This document shows, piece by piece, positions 15,996-25,994 of a stretch of 64,000 nt of DNA. Positions within the stretch are counted from its first letter, which is position 1. Each line of letters begins with the position of its first letter. A program made the translations under genes and the position numbers. The DNA lies in contig CAYWSE010000002.1 of the NCBI GenBank assembly GCA_964461025.1, positions 1 to 64,000 of the forward strand. Direction: 5' to 3'. Under the pieces are notes generated by a model. It had not been told where the DNA came from and ran no database searches. It worked only from the letters and a program-made list of their open reading frames with translations. The DNA comes from JAHBVL01 sp964461025 (lineage in GTDB: Bacteria > Chloroflexota > Chloroflexia > Thermomicrobiales > UBA6265).

Positions 15996-18905
15996 TCAAT
16001 CGGCGGCCAGGGTCAGGGCTGGCAGCACCTCGCGCAGGAAATGACCCGTGGCCGAATTCGGATTCGCCGCAACCGCTTCCGGCGTCCCTTCGGCGATAAC
16101 GCGACCGCCGCCGCTGCCGCCTTCCGGTCCCATGTCGATGATCCAGTCCGCCGATTTGATGACATCGAGGTTGTGTTCGATCACGACGATCGTGTTGCCG
16201 CCGTCCGCCAGCCGCTGCAAAACGCCAAGCAGGCGCTCGATGTCGGCGAAGTGCAGACCGGTCGTCGGCTCGTCGAGGATGTACATCGTCCGGCCGGTCG
16301 CTCGTCGCGAAAGCTCCGACGACAACTTGACGCGCTGCGCTTCGCCGCCGGAGAGCTGCGTCGCCGGCTGGCCAAGATGAATGTATCCCAACCCCACATC
16401 TTCGAGTGTCTGCAATTTGCTCCGGATGCTTGGGATGTTCTCGAAAAACGCCAGCGCTTCGCTCACAGTCATTTCGAGGACATCGGCGATCGACTTGCCC
16501 TTGAACAGAATCTCCAGCGCTTCCCGGTTGTAGCGCCTTCCCTGACAGACCTCGCACGGTACGAAGACGTCCGGCAGGAAGTTCATCTCGATTTGGATGA
16601 TTCCCTCGCCACTGCACGCTTCGCAGCGACCACCCTTGACATTGAACGAAAAGCGTCCCGCCTTGTAGCCACGCGTCTTCGCCTCTGGCAATGAGGCGAA
16701 AAGTTCGCGAATCGGCGTGAAGAGCCCTGTGTACGTAGCAGGATTCGAGCGCGGCGTTCGCCCGATCGGGCTCTGGTCGATCTCGATCACCTTGTCCAGC
16801 GCGGCGGTGCCATCGAGCGTGTCGTGCGCACCCGGTCGCGCTTTGGCCCGGTGAAATTCCTGAGCCAGCTTCGGGTAGAGCGTATCGGTGATCAGCGAAC
16901 TCTTGCCCGATCCCGAAACACCGGTGATCGCGATAAAGGTGCCGAGCGGGAAATCGACCGTGACGTTCTTGAGGTTGTTCTCTTTGGCGCCGGCGAGGCG
17001 CAACGAACGACCGTTGCCCGGTCGTCGCGCGTCGGGCACGGGTATCCGCCGTTCGCCGGTCAGAAACTGCCCGGTCAGCGATTCAGGCTCCCTGCCGATG
17101 TCGCCGATCGTTCCTTCGGCGATCACCCGGCCGCCATGCACACCCGCGCCGGGACCGATATCAACGATCCAGTCCGCGGCGCGCATCATCTCCTCGTCAT
17201 GCTCGACGACGATCAGGGTATTGCCGAGGTCGCGAAGCTTGAGCAACGTGCGGATCAGTCGCGCATTGTCGCGCTGGTGAAGACCGATGCTCGGTTCGTC
17301 GAGGATGTACAGAACACCCATCAAACTCGAACCGATCTGCGTCGCCAGCCGGATACGTTGCGCTTCGCCTCCGGACAGGGTGCCCGCGGAGCGTTCGAGC
17401 GTCAGGTAGTCGAGTCCGACATCGACGAGAAAACCGAGCCGCTCGCGGATTTCCTTGAGGATTTGCCGGGCGATGAGCTGCTCACGCGGCGTGAGCGGAC
17501 TCTGCTCGTCCGCCCGCTCGTCTGATGGGACGAGATTCTCGTGCCACGCCTGCGCTTCCCGGATCGGCATCCGGGAGACCTCGACGATGTTCCTGCCGTC
17601 GATCAGCACGCTCAGCATTTCCGGTTTGAGGCGGCCGCCCTTGCAGGCGGGGCACGGTCGCGCCGCCATGTACTTGCTGAGCTCTTCGCGCACGTAATCG
17701 GAGGTCGAGCTGTCGTAGCGCCGTTTCAGGTTCGGAATCACCCCTTCGAACGGCACCTGATACGACTTGGCGCGACCGTTGCGCGACTGGTATCGCACCG
17801 TCACCTGCAGTCCGCGCTGTCCGTTCAGAATGATGTCGAGGTCCTCTTTGCTGAGCGTGTTGATGGGTTGCGAGGTCGTGAATCCGCGCGCTTCAGCAAG
17901 GGAGTCGAGCAGCGCCGCGTACCAGGAATAGCCCTCGCCCGATGCCCGCATCCATGGCGCAATGGCGCCCTGATCGATCGACAACTTGCGGTTCGAGAGA
18001 ATCAGGTCGGGATCGAATTCCATGCGCACGCCCAGACCGCTGCACTCCGGACACGCGCCATGCGGCGAGTTGAACGAGAAATTGCGCGGTTCGATCTCAC
18101 CCAGACTGATGCCGCACTGCGCGCAGGCGAACTGCTCGCTGAACGTTATTTCCTCGCCGTCGACAACTTGCGCCAGAGCGATGCCCTTGGCGATTTTCAG
18201 GGCGATTTCCAGCGAATCGATCAGACGCACCCGGTCGGCGTTGGCCGACTCGGTGTCGTCGTGACGAATCACGACCCGGTCGACCACCACGTCGATGCTG
18301 TGCTTTTTCGTCTTCGCCAGTTTGATCGGCTCGTCGAGATCGGAGACTACGCCATCGACCCGAACGCGAACGAATCCCTGCCGCCGGATTTCGTCGAAGA
18401 CCCCCTGATGCTCGCCTTTGCGATCCTGCACAACGGGCGCCAGGATCATCAACCGCGTGCCGTCCGCGAGCTGTTGCAGCTGTTCGGCCATTTGCTGAAC
18501 TGATTGCTGAGCGATGGGACGGCCGCAGTTCGGACAATGGGGACGTCCAATCCGGGCGAAGAGAAGCCGCATGAAATCGTAGATTTCGGTCACCGTGCCG
18601 ACGGTCGAGCGAGGATTGCGGCTTGTGCCCTTCTGGTCGATCGAAATCGCCGGCGAAAGGCCGTCGATGTGATCGACGTCCGGCTTTTCCATCTGACCGA
18701 GAAACTGCCGCGCATACGCCGACAGCGACTCGACATATCGCCGCTGTCCCTCCGCGAAGATCGTGTCGAACGCCAGCGACGATTTGCCCGATCCCGAGAG
18801 ACCGGTCAGGACAACGAGCTTGTCGCGGGGCAGTTCGACGTCGATGTTCTTGAGATTGTGCTCGCGCGCGCCGCGGATGATGATCTTGTCCAGAATGGGC
18901 GACAT
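15996..18905 (-). CDS. uvrA: Excinuclease ABC subunit A
   Basis: A 969-residue UvrA, normal length. Two ABC ATPase halves each have Walker A (GLSGSGKSSLAF near residue 31 and GVSGSGKSSLITD near 645) and an ABC signature (GTLSGGEAQRIRLA and TQLSGGEAQRVKLS). The zinc-binding CPNC, CPEC, CPACKGGR and CEACSGEG clusters are present, with the insertion domain between. It scans DNA for bulky lesions and loads UvrB in nucleotide-excision repair. uvrB and uvrC are not in the window. The divergent gene is valS, with a shared 223-bp upstream region. Confidence 0.98.
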   Translation of the reverse strand: MSPILDKIIIRGAREHNLKNIDVELPRDKLVVLTGLSGSGKSSLAFDTIFAEGQRRYVESLSAYARQFLGQMEKPDVDHIDGLSPAISIDQKGTSRNPRSTVGTVTEIYDFMRLLFARIGRPHCPNCGRPIAQQSVQQMAEQLQQLADGTRLMILAPVVQDRKGEHQGVFDEIRRQGFVRVRVDGVVSDLDEPIKLAKTKKHSIDVVVDRVVIRHDDTESANADRVRLIDSLEIALKIAKGIALAQVVDGEEITFSEQFACAQCGISLGEIEPRNFSFNSPHGACPECSGLGVRMEFDPDLILSNRKLSIDQGAIAPWMRASGEGYSWYAALLDSLAEARGFTTSQPINTLSKEDLDIILNGQRGLQVTVRYQSRNGRAKSYQVPFEGVIPNLKRRYDSSTSDYVREELSKYMAARPCPACKGGRLKPEMLSVLIDGRNIVEVSRMPIREAQAWHENLVPSDERADEQSPLTPREQLIARQILKEIRERLGFLVDVGLDYLTLERSAGTLSGGEAQRIRLATQIGSSLMGVLYILDEPSIGLHQRDNARLIRTLLKLRDLGNTLIVVEHDEEMMRAADWIVDIGPGAGVHGGRVIAEGTIGDIGREPESLTGQFLTGERRIPVPDARRPGNGRSLRLAGAKENNLKNVTVDFPLGTFIAITGVSGSGKSSLITDTLYPKLAQEFHRAKARPGAHDTLDGTAALDKVIEIDQSPIGRTPRSNPATYTGLFTPIRELFASLPEAKTRGYKAGRFSFNVKGGRCEACSGEGIIQIEMNFLPDVFVPCEVCQGRRYNREALEILFKGKSIADVLEMTVSEALAFFENIPSIRSKLQTLEDVGLGYIHLGQPATQLSGGEAQRVKLSSELSRRATGRTMYILDEPTTGLHFADIERLLGVLQRLADGGNTIVVIEHNLDVIKSADWIIDMGPEGGSGGGRVIAEGTPEAVAANPNSATGHFLREVLPALTLAAD

Positions 18906-19128
18906 TGCAGGAATGCTTTCGTAAGAAGACGAACAGATGATCGCATTGCCGAGTGTACCATGACGGCAACGCAGATTGGACCCCGCCTGTGGCTCGCCGC
19001 AGGTGCGGACCGCGCGTCATAATGATGGACTGGGGCTAACGAAAAGCGCGCTATTGACCGCGTGCTGCGCCACCAAGGTGAATACACTAACAGGATCGAA
19101 TTCGGCGGACAATGAAGGAACACACAAC

Positions 19129-21825
19129 GTGAGCAAACAGACAATCGCGACCGCCGAATCAGCACTGCTGGCCGAGGAAATGCCGGCCGCGTTCGACCCC
19201 TCCGGGCTCGAAGCGCCGATGTATCAGCGCTGGAAGAGTGCCGGCTATTTCGCCCCAGAAGTGAATCCGGAGGGCGAACCGTTCGTCATCGTCATGCCGC
19301 CGCCGAATGTCACCGGCGAGCTCCATGTCGGACACGCCCTCTTTGTCACGCTCCAGGACCTGATGATCCGCTGGCATCGCATGAAAGGCGACGCTGCGCT
19401 CTGGATTCCGGGCGCCGATCACGCCGGCATTGCCGGTCAGTGGGTCGTCGAGCGGCTGATTGCCCAGGAAGGCCTGACACGACATGACCTTGGTCGTGAA
19501 GCATTTGTCGACCGGGTCTGGAAGTACATGGATCGGCTCCGCCACCGGATCGAAGAGCAGACGAGCATTCTTGGCGCATCCTGCGATTGGGACCGCTACA
19601 CCTTCACCATGGATCCCGGTCCGTCGTTCGCGGTGCGTACGGTTTTCAAGCACCTGTACGACAACGGGTTGATCTATCGCGGCTCGCGGCTCATTTCCTG
19701 GTGTCCGCGTTGCATGACCGCGCTCTCCGATCTCGAAGTCGTGCATAAGGAGGTCGACAGTCACCTCTGGAGTCTCGCTTATCCGGTCGAGGGTGAAGAG
19801 GGGAGAGCGATCGTTGTCGCCACAACGCGACCGGAAACGATGCTCGGCGACACCGCCGTCGCTGTCCACCCGGACGACGAGCGCTACCGCGATCTGATCG
19901 GCAAGACGCTCGTTCTGCCGATCCTCGGACGCCGCATTCCGGTTGTCGCGGACGATGCGGTCGATGCCGCCTTCGGTTCGGGCGCCGTCAAGGTGACCCC
20001 TGCGCACGATCCCAACGACTTCGAGATCGCCCGCCGTCATGACCTTCCCGCGATTGTCATTCTCAACCCAGATGGAACGCTCAATTCGCACGCTGGACCG
20101 TTCGAAGGGATGCACATTGGTCCGGCTCGGGCGGCGGTGGTAGAGCGACTCGAATCAGAAGGCGCACTCGTCGGCGTCGAACCCCACAAGCACGCCGTGG
20201 GTCATTGCGACCGCTGCGGCACGGTGGTCGAACCGACGATCAGCGAGCAGTGGTTCGTGCAAATGGACGGACTGGCGGCGCCGGCTATTGCCGCCGCGAA
20301 ATCGGGCGAGCTGAGGTTCGTGCCCGAGCGGTTCAAAGGCGTCTATCTGAACTGGATGGAGAACATCCACGACTGGTGCATCTCGCGTCAGCTCTGGTGG
20401 GGGCATCGCATCCCGGTCTGGTATTGCCAGTCGTGCGGTGAAACGACCGTCACAGTCCAAGAACATCTCGATGTCTGCCCCATCTGCGGGGGGCCGGTCG
20501 AGCAGGATCCCGATGTGCTCGACACCTGGTTCAGTTCCGGCCTCTGGCCCTTTTCGACGCTTGGATGGCCCAATCAGACCGACGATTTGAAACGCTACTA
20601 CCCATCCGATGTGATGGAAACCGGCTACGAGATTCTCTTTTTCTGGGTTGCCCGCATGGTCTTTTTCGGTATCGAAATCATGGGCGAGCTGCCGTTCCAC
20701 ACCGTCTATTTGCATGGAACCGTTCGGGACACCGACGGTCTGAAGATGAGCAAAACCAAGGGAAACGTGCTCGACCCGACCGAGATCACCGAGCTCTATG
20801 GCGCCGATGCACTTCGCTTCGCGCTCGTCACACAGGGTTCGCCGGGGCTCGACATGCGCCTCAGCATGACCCTCGTCGAATCGAGCCGGAATTTCATCAA
20901 CAAGATGTGGAATGCCACCCGGTTCGCGTTGCGGGCCATCGACGAAACCGGTGTCGAGATGGGTGAGGACGGCCCGGCCCGCCCGACCGGCGATCTCCCT
21001 TTGCCCGACCGCTGGATTCTCAGCCGGCTGGACAGCATCAACGCGTCAGTCGACCGGTTGTTCGAGTCGTACTTGTTCGGTGAAGCAGGACGGCAGCTGC
21101 GGGAATTCATCTGGTCCGAGCTCTGCGACTGGTACATCGAAGCGGCCAAGGTGCGGCTGCGGGGAACGAATGAAGAGCGGCGTCAGGTCGCGCAAACCTT
21201 GGCCTATGTGCTGGAGCGTTCGATGCGTCTCCTGCATCCGTTCATGCCATTCGCGACTGAGGCGATGTGGCAGGCATTGCCGCATACGGGAGAGAGCGTC
21301 ATGGTCGCGCGTTGGCCGGCAGGGAATGAGGCTGATGCCGAGGCGGAAAATGACTGGACGCGTCTTTCCGATCTGATCGTCAAGATCCGCAATACGCGCA
21401 CCGAGACCGGTATCGAAGCCGGGAAGTGGATTCCCGCCAGCGTGCATGCTGGCGAGCGGTCCTCTGTGTACAAGGCTGTCGCTCGTGAGACTTCGGCGCT
21501 GGCCCGTATCGATCTGGAGGCGCTTTCGATTACCGTTGATGCGCCCGAACCGGCAGAGGGCGACATCGTGGTCGTCGGCGACGATATCGTCGCTGTGCTG
21601 CCGATGTCAGGCGTCATCGATATCGCCGAAGAGCGAGAGCGGCTGACTCGCGATCTCGAAGCGGCGCTGCTCGAAAAGAGCCGGGCGGAAGCGCAGCTTT
21701 CGAATGCCAGCTTCGTGGAGCGGGCGCCTGCGAACGTTGTGCAGGTGCAGCGCGATCGCCTCGTCACCTCCGAGGAAAAGATCGCCGTCCTCAATACCCG
21801 GTTGGCTGAGCTTGACCGGAGCTGA
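19129..21825 (+). CDS. valS: Valine--tRNA ligase
   Basis: An 898-residue class I synthetase. It has the HIGH motif variant ELHVGHALF (about residue 65), an editing CP1 domain (ATTRPETMLGDTAVAVHP), the KMSKTKGNVLDPTE signature (about 538), an anticodon-binding domain and a C-terminal ValS-type coiled coil (EERERLTRDLEAALLEKSRA). GTG 19129 was chosen because GAAGGAA lies at good spacing and the conserved region begins about 30 residues later; the frame extends to 18976 without support. It charges tRNA-Val. I looked for a T-box leader upstream and did not find a convincing one. Confidence 0.97.
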   Translation: MSKQTIATAESALLAEEMPAAFDPSGLEAPMYQRWKSAGYFAPEVNPEGEPFVIVMPPPNVTGELHVGHALFVTLQDLMIRWHRMKGDAALWIPGADHAGIAGQWVVERLIAQEGLTRHDLGREAFVDRVWKYMDRLRHRIEEQTSILGASCDWDRYTFTMDPGPSFAVRTVFKHLYDNGLIYRGSRLISWCPRCMTALSDLEVVHKEVDSHLWSLAYPVEGEEGRAIVVATTRPETMLGDTAVAVHPDDERYRDLIGKTLVLPILGRRIPVVADDAVDAAFGSGAVKVTPAHDPNDFEIARRHDLPAIVILNPDGTLNSHAGPFEGMHIGPARAAVVERLESEGALVGVEPHKHAVGHCDRCGTVVEPTISEQWFVQMDGLAAPAIAAAKSGELRFVPERFKGVYLNWMENIHDWCISRQLWWGHRIPVWYCQSCGETTVTVQEHLDVCPICGGPVEQDPDVLDTWFSSGLWPFSTLGWPNQTDDLKRYYPSDVMETGYEILFFWVARMVFFGIEIMGELPFHTVYLHGTVRDTDGLKMSKTKGNVLDPTEITELYGADALRFALVTQGSPGLDMRLSMTLVESSRNFINKMWNATRFALRAIDETGVEMGEDGPARPTGDLPLPDRWILSRLDSINASVDRLFESYLFGEAGRQLREFIWSELCDWYIEAAKVRLRGTNEERRQVAQTLAYVLERSMRLLHPFMPFATEAMWQALPHTGESVMVARWPAGNEADAEAENDWTRLSDLIVKIRNTRTETGIEAGKWIPASVHAGERSSVYKAVARETSALARIDLEALSITVDAPEPAEGDIVVVGDDIVAVLPMSGVIDIAEERERLTRDLEAALLEKSRAEAQLSNASFVERAPANVVQVQRDRLVTSEEKIAVLNTRLAELDRS

Positions 21826-22450
21826 GCGCCTCGACCGGTCATTCTTCGCCCGGCCGACTGAGCACGTTGCCGTCGACTTGCTCGGTCGCGTTCTCGTCTC
21901 GAATGTCGGCGGAGAGCGAGTGGCGGGGCGAATTGTCGAAACCGAGGCCTATCTGGCCGCGCACGATCTGGCGTCGCACGCCGCCATGTACCAGCGCGGC
22001 CGCGATACGCTCAGTCAGTCGCCAGGCACGGTCTATATCTACCGTTGCTACGGCGTTCATATGATGTTCAACATCGTGGCCCGTGCCGAAGCGCCGCATG
22101 GGGCAATTCTGGTCCGTGCGGTCGATCCGCTCGACGGCGTCGAATCGATGCGCAGGCGGCGTGACAAGATACAGCTGAAGGATCTCTCCTCGGGTCCCGG
22201 CAAGGTCTGCCAGGCATTTGCGTTCACGCTCGACGACCATCTTCGCGACATCGCCTGCGATCCCGAACTGTGGATCGAGCCAGGAACGCCGGTCCGGTCT
22301 GTTCAGGTCAGTCCCCGTATCGGCATCACTCGTTCGGCCGACCTGCCCCTTCGCTTCTTCGATCCAGACGGGGTTTCGGTTTCCGGACACCGTCGCGGTT
22401 TAGACTGGACACCGGAGATAGCTCGCTCTCTCCACAACCCGCAACCCTGA
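21812..22450 (+). CDS. mpg: 3-methyladenine DNA glycosylase (AAG/MPG family)
   Basis: About 212 residues of the AAG/MPG family. Motifs include LDRSFFARPTEHVAVDLLG, the catalytic region RIVETEAYLAAHDLASHA (Glu of ETEAY), GTVYIYRCYGVHMMFNIV, AILVRAVDP, SSGPGKVCQAFAF and the C-terminal PRIGITRSADLPLRF. It removes alkylated purines such as 3-methyladenine, starting base-excision repair. The likely start is TTG 21812, inside the last codons of valS (14-bp overlap); no ATG occurs near the conserved N-terminus, so initiation is probably coupled to valS translation. It is followed after 16 bases by mutL, making a repair-gene pair. Confidence 0.92.
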   Translation: MTGAERLDRSFFARPTEHVAVDLLGRVLVSNVGGERVAGRIVETEAYLAAHDLASHAAMYQRGRDTLSQSPGTVYIYRCYGVHMMFNIVARAEAPHGAILVRAVDPLDGVESMRRRRDKIQLKDLSSGPGKVCQAFAFTLDDHLRDIACDPELWIEPGTPVRSVQVSPRIGITRSADLPLRFFDPDGVSVSGHRRGLDWTPEIARSLHNPQP

Positions 22451-22466
22451 TTTTCTGCGAGTACGC

Positions 22467-24200
22467 ATGTCCATCCGCCAGCTCGATCCGCAAACAATCG
22501 GCAAAATCGCGGCCGGCGAAGTCATCGAGCGTCCTGCTTCGGTGGTCAAGGAGCTCGTCGAGAACGCGCTCGATGCCGGAGCCACCCGCATCAGCGTGGC
22601 TATCGAGGGGGGCGGCACGACGCGCATCGAGGTCGTCGACAATGGCCGCGGCATCGCCGCCGAGCAAATCCCTCTGGCGCTGCAACGACATGCTACCTCC
22701 AAGCTAGAGGCGTTCGAAGACCTCGACAATCTGCGCACGCTCGGATTTCGGGGCGAGGCGCTGCCGAGCATTGCCGCTGTCTCACGGCTGACAATTCGCA
22801 GCCGTCCACCCGGTGAGGAACGAGGGACGCAGGCGATCGTTACGTTTGGGACTGACGATCCGGTTTCGCCCGTTGCTGCCCCAGAAGGGACGTCAGTGAT
22901 CGTCGAGGATCTCTTCGAGAATGTCCCGGCCCGCCGCAAGTTCATGCGCCGCCCCTCCACGGAAACCCAGTCTGCGCAGCGAGCCGTCGAAGCGTATGCG
23001 TTGGCGAACCCGGACGTGGCATTTTCGCTGGCGATCGAGGGACGGAGAGTCTTCACCACGCAGGGTGACGGCGACGCCATCTCCACGGCATTCGGTGTGC
23101 TCGGCGCCGATGTGGGCGCTGCCGCAGTCTCACTGGCTGAACTGGACGAATCAGCACAGGTGCCCGGCGTGCGCACCTCTGGCTGGATTTGCGGGCCGGC
23201 GGTGAACAAGTCGTCGCGCCAGGGCATTGTCTTCTTCGTGAATGGCCGCTGGATTCAGAACCGGACGCTCAACTATGCACTCGAGGAAGCGTATCACACG
23301 CTGTTGATGGTTGGACGGCACCCGGTGGCGATGATTTCGATCGAGGTCGAGCCGTCTGAGGTCGATGTCAACGTGCATCCGACCAAAGCGGAGGTGAAAT
23401 TCGCCGACGAGCGGAGCGTTGCGCGGGCGGTCGCCCGCGGCGTGCATGCGACGTTGACGACGATGCCGCAGCCGGGCATTCCGCGTATTGCCTTCGACGA
23501 TGGCGGATTGGTTCGCTTTCAACCTCAGCCGTCTATGGCGGGCATCGTCCAGACTTCGCAGTTTTTGCCTGCCGCGCATCGTCCGGCCGACGATCACGAC
23601 ACCACGCCGGTGCAGATCATCAAGCGCGAGCTTCCGGTGCTGCGAGTTCTCGGGCAGGTCGGTGGCACCTACATCATCGCCGAAGGGCCCGAAGGGCTGT
23701 ACCTGATCGACCAGCACGCGGCGCATGAACGGGTGCTCTACGAGCGTTTCCAGACTCGGTTGGCAGGCGATCAGGTCGAGCGACAAGCAATGCTCGATCC
23801 GGTTGTCGTCGATCTCGACTCCGAAGACGCGGCCATAGCCACCAGATCGATCGAAGAGCTCAACCGGCTTGGGTTCGAAATCGAGCCGTTCGGCGATCAA
23901 TCAGTCGTCGTGCGGAGTGTGCCGCTCTCGGCAGTTGGCACTGATATCGCTGAGCGTTTGAGATTGATATTGGGAGAACTGGCTGACGGCGGCGCCGGCA
24001 CATCGTGGCTCGACTCCGTCGCCATCAGCGTCGCTTGCCACACATCGATCAGGGCGGGACAGAGCTTGTCGCTGGCCGAAATGCGGGAGCTGGTTCAACA
24101 GCTCGAACAAACCCAACACCCTCGCGCCTGCGGGCATGGCCGGCCGACGATGCTGCAACTGACGCAGGACGAGCTCGAGAAGCAGTTCGGCCGCAAGTGA
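22467..24200 (+). CDS. mutL: DNA mismatch repair protein MutL, endonuclease type
   Basis: A 577-residue MutL. The N-terminal GHKL ATPase has KIAAGEVIERPASVVKELVE, DNGRGI and TLGFRGEALPSIA; the transducer domain has VNVHPTKAEVKF near residue 305. The C-terminal domain has the metal-dependent nicking motif DQHAAHERVLYE (about 413-424), ACHTSIRAG, CGHGRP (about 554) and a terminal FGRK. These are the conserved sites of MutL nicking endonucleases found in bacteria without MutH. Position two of the usual CPHGRP is Gly here. mutS is not in the window. It ends seven bases from the convergent regulator's stop. Confidence 0.96.
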   Translation: MSIRQLDPQTIGKIAAGEVIERPASVVKELVENALDAGATRISVAIEGGGTTRIEVVDNGRGIAAEQIPLALQRHATSKLEAFEDLDNLRTLGFRGEALPSIAAVSRLTIRSRPPGEERGTQAIVTFGTDDPVSPVAAPEGTSVIVEDLFENVPARRKFMRRPSTETQSAQRAVEAYALANPDVAFSLAIEGRRVFTTQGDGDAISTAFGVLGADVGAAAVSLAELDESAQVPGVRTSGWICGPAVNKSSRQGIVFFVNGRWIQNRTLNYALEEAYHTLLMVGRHPVAMISIEVEPSEVDVNVHPTKAEVKFADERSVARAVARGVHATLTTMPQPGIPRIAFDDGGLVRFQPQPSMAGIVQTSQFLPAAHRPADDHDTTPVQIIKRELPVLRVLGQVGGTYIIAEGPEGLYLIDQHAAHERVLYERFQTRLAGDQVERQAMLDPVVVDLDSEDAAIATRSIEELNRLGFEIEPFGDQSVVVRSVPLSAVGTDIAERLRLILGELADGGAGTSWLDSVAISVACHTSIRAGQSLSLAEMRELVQQLEQTQHPRACGHGRPTMLQLTQDELEKQFGRK

Positions 24201-24206
24201 CCTGCG

Positions 24207-24920
24207 TCAACGAACGGCGCGAATGCGTTGCTCGGGTTCCGGATAGTTTTCCAGTTTGATCCAGCCATGCTTCAGCGCATAGATCACGGCCTGGGTGCGA
24301 TCGTTGACCGCCAGTTTGCGAAGTATTGACGTAATGTGGTTCTTGACCGTTTGGTCGGAGATGCCGAGTCCGAACGCGATTTCCTTGTTGCTGTTGCCCT
24401 GAGCGACCCGGTCGAGGATTTCGATTTCCCGCGGCGTGAGCGGGGAGAACACGCCGTCAGCTGACTCATCGAGCACCGCCAGCTCGCGGAACTGATTGAG
24501 TACGCGCGAAGCGACCTGGGGGCGAGAGAGCACGCTGTCGTTGATGACATAGTGCCCTGACGCCACCGAGCGAACCAGCTCAGCGAGTTCCGACGCGGCA
24601 ATCTGCTTCGGCGCATAGGCGGCGGCTCCGGCCCGGATCGCCTGAAAGAGCTGCTCGTCGTCGATGTACTCTGTCAGAACCAGAATCGCGGTTTGGGGAA
24701 AGCGTTTGCGCAGCTGGCGCGTCAATTCGAGACCTGATTCGGCCCCGAGATCGGCGTCGAGAATGATCACGTCGACCATCGCCGTATCGACGACATCGAT
24801 TGCCTCGGCGCTATTGCCGGCTTCGGCGACGATCAGGAGGTCAGGTTCCGAACCAAACCCGGCCGCGATGCCGCGCCGAAAGATCGGGTGGTCATCGATG
24901 ATGGCAAGGCGAACGTGCAT
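24207..24920 (-). CDS. NarL/LuxR-family response regulator
   Basis: A 237-residue two-domain regulator. The receiver domain (about 1-125) has the acidic pair IIDDHP, phosphoacceptor Asp in VIILDADLG (about residue 55), Thr in VLTEYID and Lys in AYAPKQ. The C-terminal LuxR-type helix-turn-helix is LTPREIEILDRVAQGNSNKEIA... with the recognition helix in SDQTVKNHITSILRKL. No histidine kinase lies beside it. Its promoter region contains a perfect 14-bp palindrome (24959-24972), which may be an autoregulatory operator. The GT2 gene upstream ends 73 bases away and could be cotranscribed. Confidence 0.93.
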   Translation of the reverse strand: MHVRLAIIDDHPIFRRGIAAGFGSEPDLLIVAEAGNSAEAIDVVDTAMVDVIILDADLGAESGLELTRQLRKRFPQTAILVLTEYIDDEQLFQAIRAGAAAYAPKQIAASELAELVRSVASGHYVINDSVLSRPQVASRVLNQFRELAVLDESADGVFSPLTPREIEILDRVAQGNSNKEIAFGLGISDQTVKNHITSILRKLAVNDRTQAVIYALKHGWIKLENYPEPEQRIRAVR

Positions 24921-24958
24921 TTGGGCTGATCCTCACCGGGCGGCGAATGCTCTACCAG

Positions 24959-24987
24959 AGTGTACGTACACTGTCGGCCGAGCGCAA
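24959..24987 (-). promoter_or_regulatory. Candidate promoter with embedded 14-bp palindrome upstream of the NarL-type gene
   Basis: On the minus strand TTGCGC (24982-24987) and TACACT (24959-24964) are spaced by exactly 17 bases, resembling a sigma-70 promoter (3/6 and 4/6 matches). The perfect palindrome AGTGTACGTACACT (24959-24972) overlaps the -10 element, as expected for an operator. It lies 39 bases upstream of the regulator start. Confidence 0.45.
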
Positions 24988-24993
24988 GTTGCC

Positions 24994-25776
24994 TCAGTCG
25001 TACAGCCCGCGCAGATCGTTGAGTTTGACGGTGAGGACATCGCGCAGATTCGTGATCGTGTCGGACACGGCGCTCACCTTGCTGTTTTCGCCAAAGGTCC
25101 AGGTCACCGGGATGATCTTGATCGCGTAGCCGCGCCGTTTGGCGATAACAAGCAGTTCGACGTCGAATGCGGTCACCCTCGGTCCCGTTGTCTCCTTCTG
25201 GTTTTCGGGATAGAGGCGGGAGGTGGCGAAGAGATCGAGCGCGGCCTCCCGGGTGAACATTTTGAACCCGCATTGTGTGTCCTGAATACCCGGCAAAAGC
25301 GTGACCCGCACGAGACCGTTGAACACCCTCCCCATCACGTGGCGCAGCGCCGGCTCGCCGATGCGTCGCGAGCCGGTGCCTTCCCTCGAACCGATGACCA
25401 CATCATATCCACCAGCGATGGAGGCCCTGAAAGGTTTGATAAATTCGAGGGGCGTCGCCAGATCGGCGTCGGTGAAGGCGATGATGTCGCCGGTGGCCGC
25501 TTCGACCCCCCTGCGGACGGCGACTGCTTTACCGGAGTGGGGAATGTCGACCACTCGCACCATCCGCCACTTGTCCGCCCAGGCATGCGCCTTGGCCGAG
25601 GTGGCATCAGAGCTGCCATCGTTCACGATGAGCAGTTCCGACTCGTACGGCTGGGCGGTGAGATAGGTGACCGCGGTCTCGATCGTGCGATCGATGCGCT
25701 CGGATTCGTTGTAGGTGGGAATGACAATCGATTGCGACGGCTCTTGAGCGGAGGTACTGCTGGTGTGAAACGCCAC
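24994..25776 (-). CDS. GT2-family glycosyltransferase, dolichyl-phosphate glucosyltransferase-like
   Basis: A 260-residue GT-A glycosyltransferase with IVIPTYNESERIDRTIE, LLIVNDGSSDAT, the DxD-type site IIAFTDADLATP (about residue 98), SREGTGSRRIGEPALRH and DTQCGFKMFTREAA. These resemble ALG5-like dolichyl/undecaprenyl-phosphate beta-glucosyltransferases, which make polyprenyl-phosphate sugars on the cytoplasmic side. No C-terminal membrane helices are seen. The start is GTG 25776. Its donor product could feed the polysaccharide cluster at 5613-13873, but the two loci are not linked. Confidence 0.87.
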   Translation of the reverse strand: MAFHTSSTSAQEPSQSIVIPTYNESERIDRTIETAVTYLTAQPYESELLIVNDGSSDATSAKAHAWADKWRMVRVVDIPHSGKAVAVRRGVEAATGDIIAFTDADLATPLEFIKPFRASIAGGYDVVIGSREGTGSRRIGEPALRHVMGRVFNGLVRVTLLPGIQDTQCGFKMFTREAALDLFATSRLYPENQKETTGPRVTAFDVELLVIAKRRGYAIKIIPVTWTFGENSKVSAVSDTITNLRDVLTVKLNDLRGLYD

Positions 25777-25994
25777 GCCTGTTCGATTCCCCGCTACCTG
25801 GCAACGTCAGAGCACTAGACCGAAGGGAAATCCTATCATCGCTCCACCGGCATTCCAAGAGATGCACGCTTTTTCGCTCCCCACTCCGCTAAAATGCGGG
25901 AGCGTCTGCCGTCGCCGGGCAGAGCGGCCACCACTGCGAACCAGTTTCTCCGGTTTGCCGATAGAGGTCTCGCTTTCAACGTTCAGGACGCACC

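Noticed and set aside
18906..19128. T-box leader upstream of valS
   Set aside because: A TGGACCCCGC stretch hints at a T-box, but the conserved AGGGTGG..ACCGCG core, specifier loop and terminator are not present.
24921..24993. Small RNA gene between the regulator and the GT2 gene
   Set aside because: The only structure is the palindrome on the promoter; no terminator or further folding supports an RNA.
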